From assembly GCF_900455735.1 (NCBI RefSeq), contig NZ_UAUI01000026.1, positions 248,001 through 312,000 of the forward strand: 64,000 bases of DNA. The letters run 5' to 3'. The notes beneath the pieces are model-generated. The model did not search any database. It saw only the letters and a list, made by a program, of their open reading frames with translations, and was not told the DNA's origin. Within the stretch, counting starts at the first letter, position 1; the number at the start of each line of letters is the position of its first letter. Origin of the DNA: Rhodococcus wratislaviensis (GTDB taxonomy: Bacteria > Actinomycetota > Actinomycetes > Mycobacteriales > Mycobacteriaceae). Shown piece by piece: positions 44,029 to 55,403 of this stretch. The translations under genes were made by a program, and so were the position numbers.

Positions 44029-45515
44029 GCGACGGTCTCCTTCACGGCGCTGCGTCGTGAAACGTAGTTCTCCTGATCGAAGCGCTGCAGCTGGGAGCGG
44101 AACTTCCAGGTGAAGGTCGGCCACTGGACGGAGTTCCGGCCCTCGGAGTCGTAGTACCAGCTCGAGCAGCCACCCTTGTTCCAGACGGTGGACTGCAGTT
44201 CGGACTGGATGCGGGTGTTGTACCGGCGCTGCGCCTCCTCGCTGACCTCGAAGGCGGTGATGCCGCTGTGGTGCATCACGTTCAACGCGTCGGCGATGTA
44301 CGCGGACTGTGATTCGAGCATGTAGACGATGGAGCTGTGCCCGAGGTTGGTGTTGGGACCGTACATCAGGAACAGGTTCGGGAAACCGGCGACGGTGGTC
44401 CCCTTGTACGCACTCGGGCTCCCGTCCCAGTGCTCGGCGAGGGTGCGGCCGTTCGCACCGCGCAATGCGTGCGCCACAGGAGGTTCCGTCGGTGTGAAGC
44501 CCGTCGCGAAGATGATGGTGTCGACCTTGTGCTCATTGCCCACCGCATCGACGACGCCGTCCGACGTGACCCCGGCGAGTCCCGCGTCGACGAGCGTGAC
44601 GTCGGGACGGTCGAGGGTCCGCAGCCAGTCGTTCGACAGCAGCATCCGCTTGCAGCCGATCGTGAAGTTCGGTGTGAGCTTCCGGCGCAGTTCGGGATCC
44701 CGCACCTGCCGGCGCAGATGCGCCTTGGCCACCATCTCGAACACCGGCAGCAGCCCGGTGGCGTGCGCGAGCACACCGCCCAGCGCTTCGCGGAAGCTGT
44801 ACACGGACCCGCGGACGGCCTTCTGCACCAACGGCAGTCGCCGGTAGAGGCCCTTCTCGGACCCGGACAGTTCGCGGTCGAGACGTGGGATCACCCAGGC
44901 GGGCGTGCGCTGGAACACGGTGAGATGTTCGGCAGCGGGCGCGATCTCCGGCACGAACTGCACCGCGGACGCACCGGTGCCGATGACGGCCACGCGCTCA
45001 CCGGTGAGGTCGTGGTCGTGGTTCCATGTGGCCGAGTGGAACGTGGTGCCGCCGAACGTCTCCAGTCCCGGCATGTCCGGGACGCTGGGCGTCGACAGCG
45101 CACCCGTCGCGGCCACCACGACGTCGGCCGTCAGCGTTCCGCGGCTCGTCCGGACGGTCCAGATGGCCTCGTCGTCGTCCCAGTGCGCTTCCTGCAGTTC
45201 ACAATCGGTCACCACCCGGGACCCGACACCGGTGTCGGCCGCAACCTTCTTCAGGTAACGGTGAATCTCGGGTTGACGGGCGAACGTGTGGCTCCAGTCC
45301 GCGCTCGGCGCGAACGAGTACGAGTACAGCGACGTCGGGACGTCGCACGCACACCCCGGGTAGGTGTTGTCTCGCCACGTGCCGCCGACGTCGTCGCCGC
45401 GCTCGATGATCAGGACGTCGGCCTGCGGCTGCGTCTGCAGAATGCGCGCCGCCAGTCCCATGCCGGCGAAACCTGCCCCCACGATCAGGGTGCGTACGTG
45501 TTGCGGAAGATTCAC
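44025..45515 (-). CDS. Baeyer-Villiger-type flavin monooxygenase
   Basis: 496 residues from GTG 45515. Two Rossmann motifs bind FAD (TLIVGAGFAGMGLAARI) and NADPH (VAVIGTGASAVQFVPE). Between them lies FGGTTFHSATW, matching the Baeyer-Villiger fingerprint FxGxxxHxxxW. RGDDVGGTWRDNTYPGCACD is also typical. It would insert an oxygen next to a ketone to give an ester or lactone. Its position before the GMC oxidase suggests sequential oxidation of an alcohol and then ketone. The start overlaps the TetR stop. Confidence 0.92.
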   Translation of the reverse strand: MNLPQHVRTLIVGAGFAGMGLAARILQTQPQADVLIIERGDDVGGTWRDNTYPGCACDVPTSLYSYSFAPSADWSHTFARQPEIHRYLKKVAADTGVGSRVVTDCELQEAHWDDDEAIWTVRTSRGTLTADVVVAATGALSTPSVPDMPGLETFGGTTFHSATWNHDHDLTGERVAVIGTGASAVQFVPEIAPAAEHLTVFQRTPAWVIPRLDRELSGSEKGLYRRLPLVQKAVRGSVYSFREALGGVLAHATGLLPVFEMVAKAHLRRQVRDPELRRKLTPNFTIGCKRMLLSNDWLRTLDRPDVTLVDAGLAGVTSDGVVDAVGNEHKVDTIIFATGFTPTEPPVAHALRGANGRTLAEHWDGSPSAYKGTTVAGFPNLFLMYGPNTNLGHSSIVYMLESQSAYIADALNVMHHSGITAFEVSEEAQRRYNTRIQSELQSTVWNKGGCSSWYYDSEGRNSVQWPTFTWKFRSQLQRFDQENYVSRRSAVKETVA

Positions 45516-46105
45516 GACTTCTCCACCTTCGATTCCCACACGGGCAACAGCCGCGCGCGTAGTGACTGTTCGGTCTCGGGGGTGCGGAACAGTGCCGACA
45601 CCGCCAGACCGCGAACCAATTCGATACTGAGCTCGATGGTGTCGGCGTCGAACCGATCGCCGAACACCTCCGCCGACCCGCGGCGCAGCGCGTCGTTGAC
45701 CTTCCGCTCGAGCGGAACCGTCGCCTCGTACAGCGCCGGGTCGGTGCGAGCGGCCACCCACAACTCGAGGGCCGCATAGAACAGCGGTCCGGAGAAGGCG
45801 TCGGCGAGCACCTCGACGCCGCGGCCGGCATCCACTTCGGCGGCGAGGATCTCCTCCATCCGCTTGTCCACGAGATGTTCCACGGCTGCCACCACCAGCG
45901 ACTCCTTGGTCGGGAAATGGTGCAGCTGCGCTCCGCGCGACACCCCCGCCCGCCGGGCGATGCCCTGCGTGGTGGTGCGGGCATACCCGAGCTCGACCAG
46001 CGAGTCGACGGCGGCGTCGAGCAGCTTCGTGCGCATCGCCGCAGTCCGCTCGGCCTGCGTGCGGGTCGGTTTGACTACTGCTGTGTCAGGTGTCACACAC
46101 AGCAC
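45512..46105 (-). CDS. TetR family transcriptional regulator
   Basis: 197 residues. The helix-turn-helix is ARTTTQGIARRAGVSRGAQL, followed by HHFPTKESLVVAAVEHLV. The C-terminal ligand domain is helical. GTG 46105 or GTG 46096 are both possible starts. It heads the operon with the monooxygenase, GMC oxidase and decarboxylase-like genes (GTGA overlap) and probably represses it. A 12-nt inverted repeat lies just upstream. Confidence 0.92.
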   Translation of the reverse strand: MLCVTPDTAVVKPTRTQAERTAAMRTKLLDAAVDSLVELGYARTTTQGIARRAGVSRGAQLHHFPTKESLVVAAVEHLVDKRMEEILAAEVDAGRGVEVLADAFSGPLFYAALELWVAARTDPALYEATVPLERKVNDALRRGSAEVFGDRFDADTIELSIELVRGLAVSALFRTPETEQSLRARLLPVWESKVEKS

Positions 46106-46125
46106 TGTAGGCGGAAAAAAGAAAA

Positions 46126-46137
46126 CAGTCCAGACTG
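46126..46137. promoter_or_regulatory. Candidate TetR operator
   Basis: CAGTC-CA-GACTG is a perfect inverted repeat, 21 nt upstream of GTG 46105, next to a purine tract. Position suggests autoregulation of the TetR operon; binding is not tested. Confidence 0.4.
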
Positions 46138-46161
46138 CTTGTAAGTTTGCGCTACGCGCCT

Positions 46162-46201
46162 GTGAGTACTTATCAACCGCCGGACGTTAATAAGTACTCA
46201 C
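46162..46201. repeat. 40-nt palindrome, copy 5 (GTGAGTACTT type)
   Basis: GTGAGTACTTAT (46162-46173) faces ATAAGTACTCAC (46190-46201); the inner AACCGC/GCGGTT of copy 4 is only partly kept. It lies 4 nt past the TAG of the multicopper oxidase (minus) and upstream of the TetR operon. Confidence 0.85.
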
Positions 46202-46205
46202 GGGC

Positions 46206-47999
46206 CTAGGGCACGAGTCGGTACCGCAGCATCATGTCGTGGTCCTCGTGGTCGAGCATGTGGCAGTGCCACACGTAGCCTTGCAGGGGATGCGACGCCT
46301 GCCCCATGGTGCCGTGTCCGCCTTCGGAGTGATCCATCGTGTGCGCCGACATCCCGAACGTGGCGTCCGGGTCGAAGCCGAGTTCGTCGGCGGTCGGGAA
46401 CCGGACGATGATCCGGGTGATCGAGTTCGCGTCCGCAATCACGGTGTCCTTGAAGCCCGACTCCCACACCTGCGGCGCCAGGATCGGCCCGAGAACGAAC
46501 GGGTCCGCCGACGGCGTCCACCGCACCCCGACCGCGGGCACCGGGACGGCCTGCATCAGGGCGTTCGTGTCGATCGCCTGCCGCCCGATCACCCGGAACG
46601 ACACCAGATGCAGGTGGATCGGATGCGGTTCGGGCGTGACGTTCACGATGTTCCACTGCTCCACGGTGCCCTGCCGGGGCATCTCGATGTCGTCGGTCGT
46701 GTAGCGGAGGTTGTTCAGCGACATCAGCGGCGACGGCTGACCCAGGCCCTGCGCGAGCTGCATCACCGACACGTTGCGCACCACCGACGGCCGCGCGACG
46801 GGCGGGAGGACGGCGAGACCACGGCTTCCGCCCCGCAGTGTCTCCGGCACGCCACCGGTGAACCCGGCGGCGGTGCCCACCCGGAACCGGCAGAACCGCG
46901 GCATGATCTGCACCCCGCGCTGCGCGACCTGCGCCGGTATCGGCTCGTCGTTGCGCAGTTCGACCGTCGTGCCGGGCGCGAGGGTTCCGAAATCGACGAG
47001 GAGGTCCACCCGCTCGCCCGGTCCGAGTCGGACGTGGTCGGTGGCGACCGGGGCGTCGAGCAACCCGCCCTCGGCGCCGATCACCCAGAACCTCATCCGG
47101 TTCTCGAAGAACAGATTCCACACGCTGAACGATGCGGCGTTCACCATCCGCAGGCGGTACAGGCCCCGCGCCACCGACATCTCCGGCCACACCTTGCCGT
47201 TCACCACCCCCACGTCACCGGGTGTGGCGGCCTCCCAGCTGCCCTGCGGATTCAGCGGGTTGGAACGGACACTCTGCCGTCCGTCGTCGGTGAAGTTCTT
47301 GTCCTGCAACACCAGCGGCAGTTCGAATTCACCCGAGGGCAGACCGAGCGGGTTGCCGCTCGCACCGGTGTCGTACTCGTCGCGCAGCAGGTACATGCCC
47401 GCCAGCCCGGCGTAGATGTTGAGCCGGGTGACGCCCATCGCGTGGTCGTGATACCAGAGCGCGCAGGCTTCCTGCCGGTTCGGGAACTCGTGCACCATTC
47501 CCTGCCCGGGCCGCATCGTGTCCTCGGGATGTCCGTCGAACTCGGGGGGCGTCCGCCCGCCGTGCAGGTGCAGCGACGTCGGCACCTGGGTGCGGTCCTG
47601 CTCGCTCACGCCGTGGATCCTCGTGTCGACGTCGGCGGCGAGGGGGTTGCTCGCGATGTCGTTGCGGTACGTCAGCGAGGTCCGTTCGCCGACGTGGGCT
47701 TCGATCGTCGGGCCCAGGTAGTCCATGCCGCCGTAGCCGAGGGCCGGGGACGCAGGCAGGTCGGGGTGGAACACGTGCGTCGTGCTGCTCGCGTGCACCT
47801 CGACGGCGCTCCCACCCACCATCGGCAACGGCGGCAACTGTTCCCGGAACGGCTGGAGCGGCGGCGAGGAGAAGACGAACGGCCGCAGCGGATCGATCCC
47901 GAACGGGTAGGCGCTCGCCGAGCCCACCCCGACGGCACCGAGCCCGGCCGTCAGCGCCAGTCCACGAACGAAAGACCTACGCGGAATCCGTCCATCCAT
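46206..47999 (-). CDS. Tat-exported multicopper oxidase (CotA/bilirubin oxidase-like)
   Basis: 597 residues from ATG 47999. The twin-arginine signal is PRRSFVRGLALTAGLG with AxA cleavage near residue 33. The copper ligand motifs are HLHGGRTPPEF, ALWYHDHAMGVTR, HPIHLHLVSF and HCHMLDHEDHDMM, the last with the axial Met of the type 1 copper. It oxidises phenols, bilirubin-like substrates or metal ions with O2 reduced to water, outside the membrane. Substrate is not determinable. Divergent from the FGE gene (133 nt). A palindrome follows its stop. Confidence 0.94.
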   Translation of the reverse strand: MDGRIPRRSFVRGLALTAGLGAVGVGSASAYPFGIDPLRPFVFSSPPLQPFREQLPPLPMVGGSAVEVHASSTTHVFHPDLPASPALGYGGMDYLGPTIEAHVGERTSLTYRNDIASNPLAADVDTRIHGVSEQDRTQVPTSLHLHGGRTPPEFDGHPEDTMRPGQGMVHEFPNRQEACALWYHDHAMGVTRLNIYAGLAGMYLLRDEYDTGASGNPLGLPSGEFELPLVLQDKNFTDDGRQSVRSNPLNPQGSWEAATPGDVGVVNGKVWPEMSVARGLYRLRMVNAASFSVWNLFFENRMRFWVIGAEGGLLDAPVATDHVRLGPGERVDLLVDFGTLAPGTTVELRNDEPIPAQVAQRGVQIMPRFCRFRVGTAAGFTGGVPETLRGGSRGLAVLPPVARPSVVRNVSVMQLAQGLGQPSPLMSLNNLRYTTDDIEMPRQGTVEQWNIVNVTPEPHPIHLHLVSFRVIGRQAIDTNALMQAVPVPAVGVRWTPSADPFVLGPILAPQVWESGFKDTVIADANSITRIIVRFPTADELGFDPDATFGMSAHTMDHSEGGHGTMGQASHPLQGYVWHCHMLDHEDHDMMLRYRLVP

Positions 48000-48132
48000 T
48001 CCGAGGAGCCCCCTGCACGGTGAGAACAGCATTGCGAATCGAGTAGCCGACGGTACCGCAACCGTTGCCCCTCTCACCGGGTTTACGGGGCGTCCCTTCG
48101 CACGGCGGCCGTCGTCGTGCCAGTCTGACCTC

Positions 48133-49071
48133 ATGACTGGTGCAGCTCCGAAGAACATGGCATGGATCCCCGGGGGCACCTTCTGGATGGGTTCGGAGGA
48201 CTTCTACCCCGAGGAACGCCCCGTCCACCAGGTGACCGTCGACGGATTCTGGATGGACTCGCACCAGGTCACCGTGGCCGAGTTCCGGCGATTCGTGAAG
48301 GACACCGGTCACGTCACGACCGCCGAGATCGCCCCCGACCCCGCGCAGTACCCGGGCGCGGATCCGGCTCTGCTCGTGCCCGGTTCGCTCGTGTTCACCC
48401 CGACGGCCCGCCCCGTCCCGCTCGACGACTACACCCGCTGGTGGTCGTTCACGCCGGGTGCGGACTGGCGGCACCCGGAGGGTCCGGGCAGCAATGTCGG
48501 CGGACGCGAACGCCATCCCGTCACGCACGTGTCGTGGTTCGACGCCCGCGCCTACGCGGAGTGGACGGGCAAGGACCTCCCGACCGAGGCCGAATGGGAA
48601 TTCGCGGCCCGCGGCGGGCTGGACCGGCAGCCGTTCGTGTGGGGCGAGGAGCACGAACCGGGCGGCCGGCCCGGCGGAAACGTCTGGCAGGGGCAGTTCC
48701 CGTGGGAGAACCTCCTCGCGGACGGCTTCGCGGGAACGTCGCCGGTCGGCCATTTCCGGCCCAACGGTTACGAACTCAGCGACATGGCCGGCAACGTGTG
48801 GGAATGGACCACCGATTACTTCACGGCGGATCACTCCGAGGGCGGGAAGAACGTCGCGCCCACCAGTTCCTGCTGCATTCCCACCAACCCGAGAGTCGAG
48901 ACGGCACGCGTCGAGAACCCGGACGAGCCCTACGCGCGCCGCGTGATCAAGGGCGGCTCGCACCTCTGCGCGCCGAACTACTGCCTCCGCTACCGACCCT
49001 CGGCCCGGCAGGGTGACACCGAGGAGACGTCGACGTGCCACATCGGGTTCCGGTGCATCATCCGCCCGTGA
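48133..49071 (+). CDS. Formylglycine-generating enzyme (sulfatase-modifying factor)
   Basis: 312 residues of the SUMF1/FGE family. It begins AWIPGGTFWMGSEDFYPEE. The copper-binding catalytic Cys pair is kept in GGSHLCAPNYCLRYRPSAR (C-x4-C), which marks a true FGE rather than an EgtB-like relative. It turns the Cys of a CxPxR motif into formylglycine. The arylsulfatase at 57721-60072 (motif LCSPTR) is an evident client, 9 kb away. M. tuberculosis Rv0711/Rv0712 are a similar pair. The gap 48000-48132 is a divergent promoter region with no other visible feature. Confidence 0.95.
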   Translation: MTGAAPKNMAWIPGGTFWMGSEDFYPEERPVHQVTVDGFWMDSHQVTVAEFRRFVKDTGHVTTAEIAPDPAQYPGADPALLVPGSLVFTPTARPVPLDDYTRWWSFTPGADWRHPEGPGSNVGGRERHPVTHVSWFDARAYAEWTGKDLPTEAEWEFAARGGLDRQPFVWGEEHEPGGRPGGNVWQGQFPWENLLADGFAGTSPVGHFRPNGYELSDMAGNVWEWTTDYFTADHSEGGKNVAPTSSCCIPTNPRVETARVENPDEPYARRVIKGGSHLCAPNYCLRYRPSARQGDTEETSTCHIGFRCIIRP

Positions 49072-49132
49072 CGGTCTTTCTCACCTCACGGGGATGAAGA
49101 CGCGCCGCGTCCGCTGCGGTTGAGTCGGTGAT

Positions 49133-50059
49133 GTGCGGTCCACCAAATTGTCTGTGGCGCTGGCCCGGGAAGCGCTGATCGCGCGGACCGAAACTGCCAA
49201 CGGCTGGTTGCAGGGCACACCTCCCGGCCGCACGGTTCGACGCGTCATCGACGGGCTGATCGCGATCGAACTCGTCGACCGGTCGATGACGCTCGCCGCC
49301 CGGATCTTCACGTCGGTGCTGCCCGTGATGATTGCGGCATCGACGCTGAGCAGTTGGAACGTGACCGCACGCACCATCAAGACCCAGTTCGGCTTCGACC
49401 CCACGGAACTGACGACCACGTCCGGCTCCGTCGACACCACCAACCCCTCCTTCGCCGCGTTCGGGGTCGTCGGTCTGCTGATGATCGCGATCAGCGGCAC
49501 GTCCTTCGCGAGGGCGCTCGCCCGGATCTACGGAAAGATCTGGAACGTCCCGTCGATCACCCTCCGAGACGCCTGGCGGTGGCTCGTCGTCCTGTTCGCC
49601 GTCGCGATGTCGGGGACGGCGATCGGCCTGGCCGGCGAGCTCACGAACGTCCGGTTCATCGGGCCACCTCTCGCAGTCGCCGGGGAGTTCGCGGTGTGGA
49701 TGGCCGTGTGGACTCTCAGCCCGTACCTGTTGACGATGGGCACCCTCAAGGGTCGTGTGCTCTGGGCGACGGGGGCGCTGACCGCCGCCGCGCTCACCGC
49801 TCTCCACGTCGGCGGACGCCTCGTCCTGCCCCGGATCACCGCCGCCGCGCAACACCAGTTCGGGTCGCTCGGCCTGGTGTTCACCGCGATCAGCTGGCTG
49901 TTCGTCCTGTCCGTCGTGATCGTGGGGTCCGCGGTGATCGTCAAGGCCATCGCGCTCGACGAGGGCTACATCGGGCGGTACCTGCGCGGCCCGGACGCCG
50001 TCGTGTCAGAACAACCCGCTGAACCCCTTGCCGAGGACGACGGCGCCCATCACGAGTAG
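49133..50059 (+). CDS. YihY/virulence factor BrkB-like membrane protein
   Basis: 308 residues from GTG 49133. Six helices are predicted, with the family stretch RIFTSVLPVMIAASTL, FARALARIYGKIWNVP and GSLGLVFTAISWLFVLSVVIVG. The YihY/UPF0761 family has no firm function. The 3' end overlaps the convergent GAP-family gene by 54 nt (50006-50059). That is an unusually long antisense overlap for this window; both reading frames look genuine. Confidence 0.87.
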   Translation: MRSTKLSVALAREALIARTETANGWLQGTPPGRTVRRVIDGLIAIELVDRSMTLAARIFTSVLPVMIAASTLSSWNVTARTIKTQFGFDPTELTTTSGSVDTTNPSFAAFGVVGLLMIAISGTSFARALARIYGKIWNVPSITLRDAWRWLVVLFAVAMSGTAIGLAGELTNVRFIGPPLAVAGEFAVWMAVWTLSPYLLTMGTLKGRVLWATGALTAAALTALHVGGRLVLPRITAAAQHQFGSLGLVFTAISWLFVLSVVIVGSAVIVKAIALDEGYIGRYLRGPDAVVSEQPAEPLAEDDGAHHE

Positions 50060-50671
50060 CAGCACGCTCATCACCGCGGCGTTGTTGGCCTGGAGCCAGA
50101 CCTTGAGGTTGTCGAGGGTCCCGCGCATCTTGTCGGCTGCGACGGCGTAGGCGATCACCGGGACGAGGACGGTCGATCCGGCCAGCACCGTGTACACGAT
50201 CAGGGCCACCACCTGCTCGCCGCCGTTCACCCCGGCTGTGCCGATCCCGACGCCCGCGGACACGCAGAGCAGAAGGTTCTTGGGATTGATTGCCGCCAGC
50301 GCGAATCCGAGACCGGTGGATTTGACGAAGTTCAGGTCGTCGATGGCCTGCATCCATTTCGGCGGCTCCGCGTGGGCATTGCGGCTTCTCCACTGCCGCC
50401 CCGCGAGCAGGAGCAGCAGCACACCGAGAACCACCTTCACCCACGACGCGGTCGCCGAGGGACCGTCGGAGTCGGACGTGTCGATACTGCCGGCGAGAAG
50501 CATGAAGATGCCCGTCGCGACGAGGATGCCCAGGATCCAGCCGACGCCGAAGCCCGCGCTCGCACCGCCCGCCCGCTTCGACAGCAGCATCAGGATGACG
50601 GCGATGATCGGTATCGGCGAGATCGCGACACCCACGGCGAGCGGTAACAGTTCTCCGATGACTGAGCCCAT
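50006..50671 (-). CDS. GAP/Sap family membrane transporter, paralog 1
   Basis: 221 residues, six membrane helices. LPLAVGVAISPIPIIAVILM at the start and ALAAINPKNLLLCVSAGVG in the middle match the GAP (Sap, sulfolipid-addressing; LysE superfamily-like) group. Members of this family in mycobacteria help move glycolipids or peptidolipids. PPKWMQAIDDLNFVKSTG is shared with the second copy at 55569-56225 (PKWMTALESATP). It overlaps YihY convergently. A 40-nt palindrome lies 60 nt upstream. Confidence 0.87.
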   Translation of the reverse strand: MGSVIGELLPLAVGVAISPIPIIAVILMLLSKRAGGASAGFGVGWILGILVATGIFMLLAGSIDTSDSDGPSATASWVKVVLGVLLLLLAGRQWRSRNAHAEPPKWMQAIDDLNFVKSTGLGFALAAINPKNLLLCVSAGVGIGTAGVNGGEQVVALIVYTVLAGSTVLVPVIAYAVAADKMRGTLDNLKVWLQANNAAVMSVLLLVMGAVVLGKGFSGLF

Positions 50672-50729
50672 GTCCGAACCGTAGGGTCGGGGCGCCGTCT
50701 CCGCCTCGCACGTGTCGGGTGAACCCCAG

Positions 50730-50769
50730 GTGAGTGGCGAAGCGTGCTCGGGGACGCTTTGCCACTCAC
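50730..50769. repeat. 40-nt palindrome, copy 6 (GTGAGTGGCGAAGCGT type)
   Basis: GTGAGTGGCGAAGCGT (50730-50745) faces ACGCTTTGCCACTCAC (50754-50769) with one mismatch. The lipase stop TGA (50768-50766 on the minus strand) is the TGA within the right terminal GTGAGT. Confidence 0.87.
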
Positions 50770-51884
50770 ATGGGGGACAGCACGCGCGCCGCGAACGCGA
50801 GGGACTCCGACATGGAGGCCGTCAGCGATTCGCGGTGGTCCTCCCCGGCAAGTTGCTGGTATTCGACGTTCACCCCGTGCTGCTGCATCTCGGCGAGCTG
50901 CGCCCACGTCAACGGAATCGGCACCGACATGTCGGACAGGCTGTGCACCACCCGCAGGGGGCGGTCGAATCCGTCGACGGGTACCTGCTGCATCTCCCGG
51001 AACAGCGCCCGGAACTGCTCGTTCCACAGGGGCGCCGCGAACAGGTCCCCGACCGACGTGGGATGGCCGAGCAGGTACCGGCCGAGTTCCCGGCTGCACG
51101 TCACCTTCGCCAACTCCATCAATTCGATTCCCTTCGGCGACAGATAGTGCCGAATGTCGACCTCCGGACGCTGGTCGTCGATGCCGGCGAGAGTCAGCAA
51201 CGCGTAGTTCACGATTCCAGTTGTCGGCAGGGCGGGAATCGCCGGACCCGCGGCCGGAAAGAGCTGTTCGAGGTGTGTCGGCGCGGCCACGGCGACGGCA
51301 CCGCGGTAGTCGAGGGCCGGTGCCCTGGTGGTGGCCTCGCGGGCGGCGAAGTAGGTCGCGTGCCCGCCCTGCGACAGTCCCGTGACGATCCACCGGTCGC
51401 TGAGCACGGCGCCGTAGATGTCGTGTGCGGCCAGGACGATGTCGACGGCGTTGGCGGCGGCGGCGCGACCGTCGAGATAGGCATTGACCCCGGGCGTGCC
51501 GATTCCCGCGTAATCTGTTGCTGCGACGGCGTACCCGGCGGCCAGCCACTGCTCGATCGCGGGCAGTTCGACGTAGTTGAACCCGGCGACGGACGGAGCG
51601 CACTGGTCGGCGACCCCGATCGTGCCGTGTGCGTAGGACACCACCGGCCAGCCGCCGTCGGGTGGATCACCGCGGGGAAGGAAGATCGATCCGGTCGACT
51701 CACCGGTCGCGGTGGCGGTGCGAATCGTGGAGTAGCGGACCCGGACGCTGTCGCCGGCCTGGGTGGGGACTGCCGCGGGTGGAAGTTCTTCCTGCGACAG
51801 CAGGATCCTCGGCTGTGCGGACGCCTCGCCTGCACCGGTGAGCAGCAACAGGACCGCGGCCACCGCAGCCCCGACGACTCTCAT
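50766..51884 (-). CDS. Secreted lipase (LIP family)
   Basis: 372 residues from ATG 51884, giving a classical signal peptide (VVGAAVAAVLLLLTGAGEASA, cleavage about residue 23). The alpha/beta hydrolase nucleophile elbow is VTGLSQGGHATYFAA (GLSQG). VVSYAHGTIGVADQCAPS is the family oxyanion region. It resembles the secretory lipases (PF03583) that cleave triacylglycerols or wax esters. An upstream in-frame extension to 51938 is in the palindrome and is not used. Its stop codon is inside copy 6 of the palindrome. Confidence 0.88.
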   Translation of the reverse strand: MRVVGAAVAAVLLLLTGAGEASAQPRILLSQEELPPAAVPTQAGDSVRVRYSTIRTATATGESTGSIFLPRGDPPDGGWPVVSYAHGTIGVADQCAPSVAGFNYVELPAIEQWLAAGYAVAATDYAGIGTPGVNAYLDGRAAAANAVDIVLAAHDIYGAVLSDRWIVTGLSQGGHATYFAAREATTRAPALDYRGAVAVAAPTHLEQLFPAAGPAIPALPTTGIVNYALLTLAGIDDQRPEVDIRHYLSPKGIELMELAKVTCSRELGRYLLGHPTSVGDLFAAPLWNEQFRALFREMQQVPVDGFDRPLRVVHSLSDMSVPIPLTWAQLAEMQQHGVNVEYQQLAGEDHRESLTASMSESLAFAARVLSPM

Positions 51885-51912
51885 CGGCCCAGTATCCACC
51901 CGCAACCGGCAC

Positions 51913-51952
51913 GTGAGTGGCAAAGCGTGCGGGAGCACACTTTGCCACTCAC
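51913..51952. repeat. 40-nt palindrome, copy 7 (GTGAGTGGCAAAGCGTGC type)
   Basis: GTGAGTGGCAAAGCGTGC (51913-51930) faces GCACACTTTGCCACTCAC (51935-51952) with one mismatch; flanking AC/GT extend the arms by 2 bp. It lies between the asd stop (51965) and the lipase start, both on the minus strand. Confidence 0.88.
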
Positions 51953-51964
51953 GTGGGGAGGAGG

Positions 51965-54264
<2,300 letters not shown>

Positions 54265-54359
54265 GCGTTTCTACCTCCAGGTCGATGAATCTGTACTGGT
54301 CCAGCTGTCGAGCTTACCGGCGGAGTCCAATCTGATCCCGGGTGAGTCCGTTCGGACGC

Positions 54360-55334
54360 CTATCCGAACGCCGTGTTCGCGGCGTCCGCGACCCTCGCCA
54401 CCGCCGCGCAGTTCGGGCCGTGAACAGTGACGACTGCACCCGCGTGACCGAGCCTGCGGGTGAACTCGTCGACGCCCGCTGCGGGCCGTGTGATGTCGAT
54501 CGGCTCACCCGTCGGGCTCGTCCACCGGCAACGGTCGCCGACCCTCTCCGGCTCGGCGGGAACGGATGGTCGGTTTTCCTTCACCGGCGACATCGTGAAC
54601 GACACGGTCACCTCACTCCCGGGCACCCGGTTCGGGTTCGGAAACAGGACGCAGTCGAACGGGGTGGGCGGCGACTCCGGATCGACGACGCGTCCGCCCG
54701 CCGTGGTCCCCAGCACGTCGAGTACTTCGCACGGGTCGTGGACCGCGAGCGCCACCTGGTGCGCGGACGTGCCGTCCCGAGCGGGCAGGCCCGACCGCAT
54801 CCTGTCGATCGCCGACTCCAGCACCGCGTCGGCGAGCGGGCAGGCGTCCTGGCCGGCGACGGTTCCGGCGCGGACGGTCGCCAGCGCGTCCCGTCCCACC
54901 TGTTCCTCGCCGGTTCCGACGTTCAGCCGGAAGACGCGCTCGCACGTCCCGCGCGCCAGGTCGGCGCCCGCACCGCGATAAACGGTCACCCCGTCGACCG
55001 TGTCCGGCCGGGTCAGCGCCGCATCGGACAGCATCGACGGCAGCAGGGACAACTCCACGTAGGTCGTCGCGCCTTCGGGCCGGGCCGTGAGCGCCGAGCA
55101 CACCGACAGCTGCACGGCGGACCCGTACTGCTGAATCGTCCCGGCGGCGCGCACCACCGACTCGTCGAGCAGGCCGCACGGATCGGCGGCGCGCAGCGCG
55201 TCCTCGACGTGGACGTGCCGTTGCTGCTCCGGCGTCAGTTCCTGCAGCGGGGAGGCCCCCGCAGTCCCCGACACGCTGTGCGCGCACCCGGACGTGATCA
55301 CGGCGCACAGGAGCGCCGCGGCAACTTTCTTCAC
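54360..55334 (-). CDS. DUF3558-type lipoprotein
   Basis: 324 residues. A signal peptide with a lipobox-like VITSGCAHSVSG (Cys 17) suggests lipid anchoring. Two domains each carry DPC-hydrophobic segments (AADPCGLLDESV and VHDPCEVLDVLG) with paired downstream Cys, as in DUF3558 lipoproteins of mycolic-acid bacteria. The repeat implies a duplicated domain. No function known. The gap between it and ask (54265-54359) shows no other feature. Confidence 0.82.
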   Translation of the reverse strand: MKKVAAALLCAVITSGCAHSVSGTAGASPLQELTPEQQRHVHVEDALRAADPCGLLDESVVRAAGTIQQYGSAVQLSVCSALTARPEGATTYVELSLLPSMLSDAALTRPDTVDGVTVYRGAGADLARGTCERVFRLNVGTGEEQVGRDALATVRAGTVAGQDACPLADAVLESAIDRMRSGLPARDGTSAHQVALAVHDPCEVLDVLGTTAGGRVVDPESPPTPFDCVLFPNPNRVPGSEVTVSFTMSPVKENRPSVPAEPERVGDRCRWTSPTGEPIDITRPAAGVDEFTRRLGHAGAVVTVHGPNCAAVARVADAANTAFG

Positions 55335-55403
55335 TCGATCCCCCCTCGAATCGGCCCGAACACTACCGCCGACTCGGGATCATCGGAGAGAGGAACGGGC
55401 GCC

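Noticed and set aside
46083-46098. Another Crp-like sequence TGTGT-CAGGTG-TCACA near the TetR start
   Set aside because: It has one mismatch but overlaps both candidate start codons of the TetR gene; it may be chance or part of the operator region, so it is not listed as a site.
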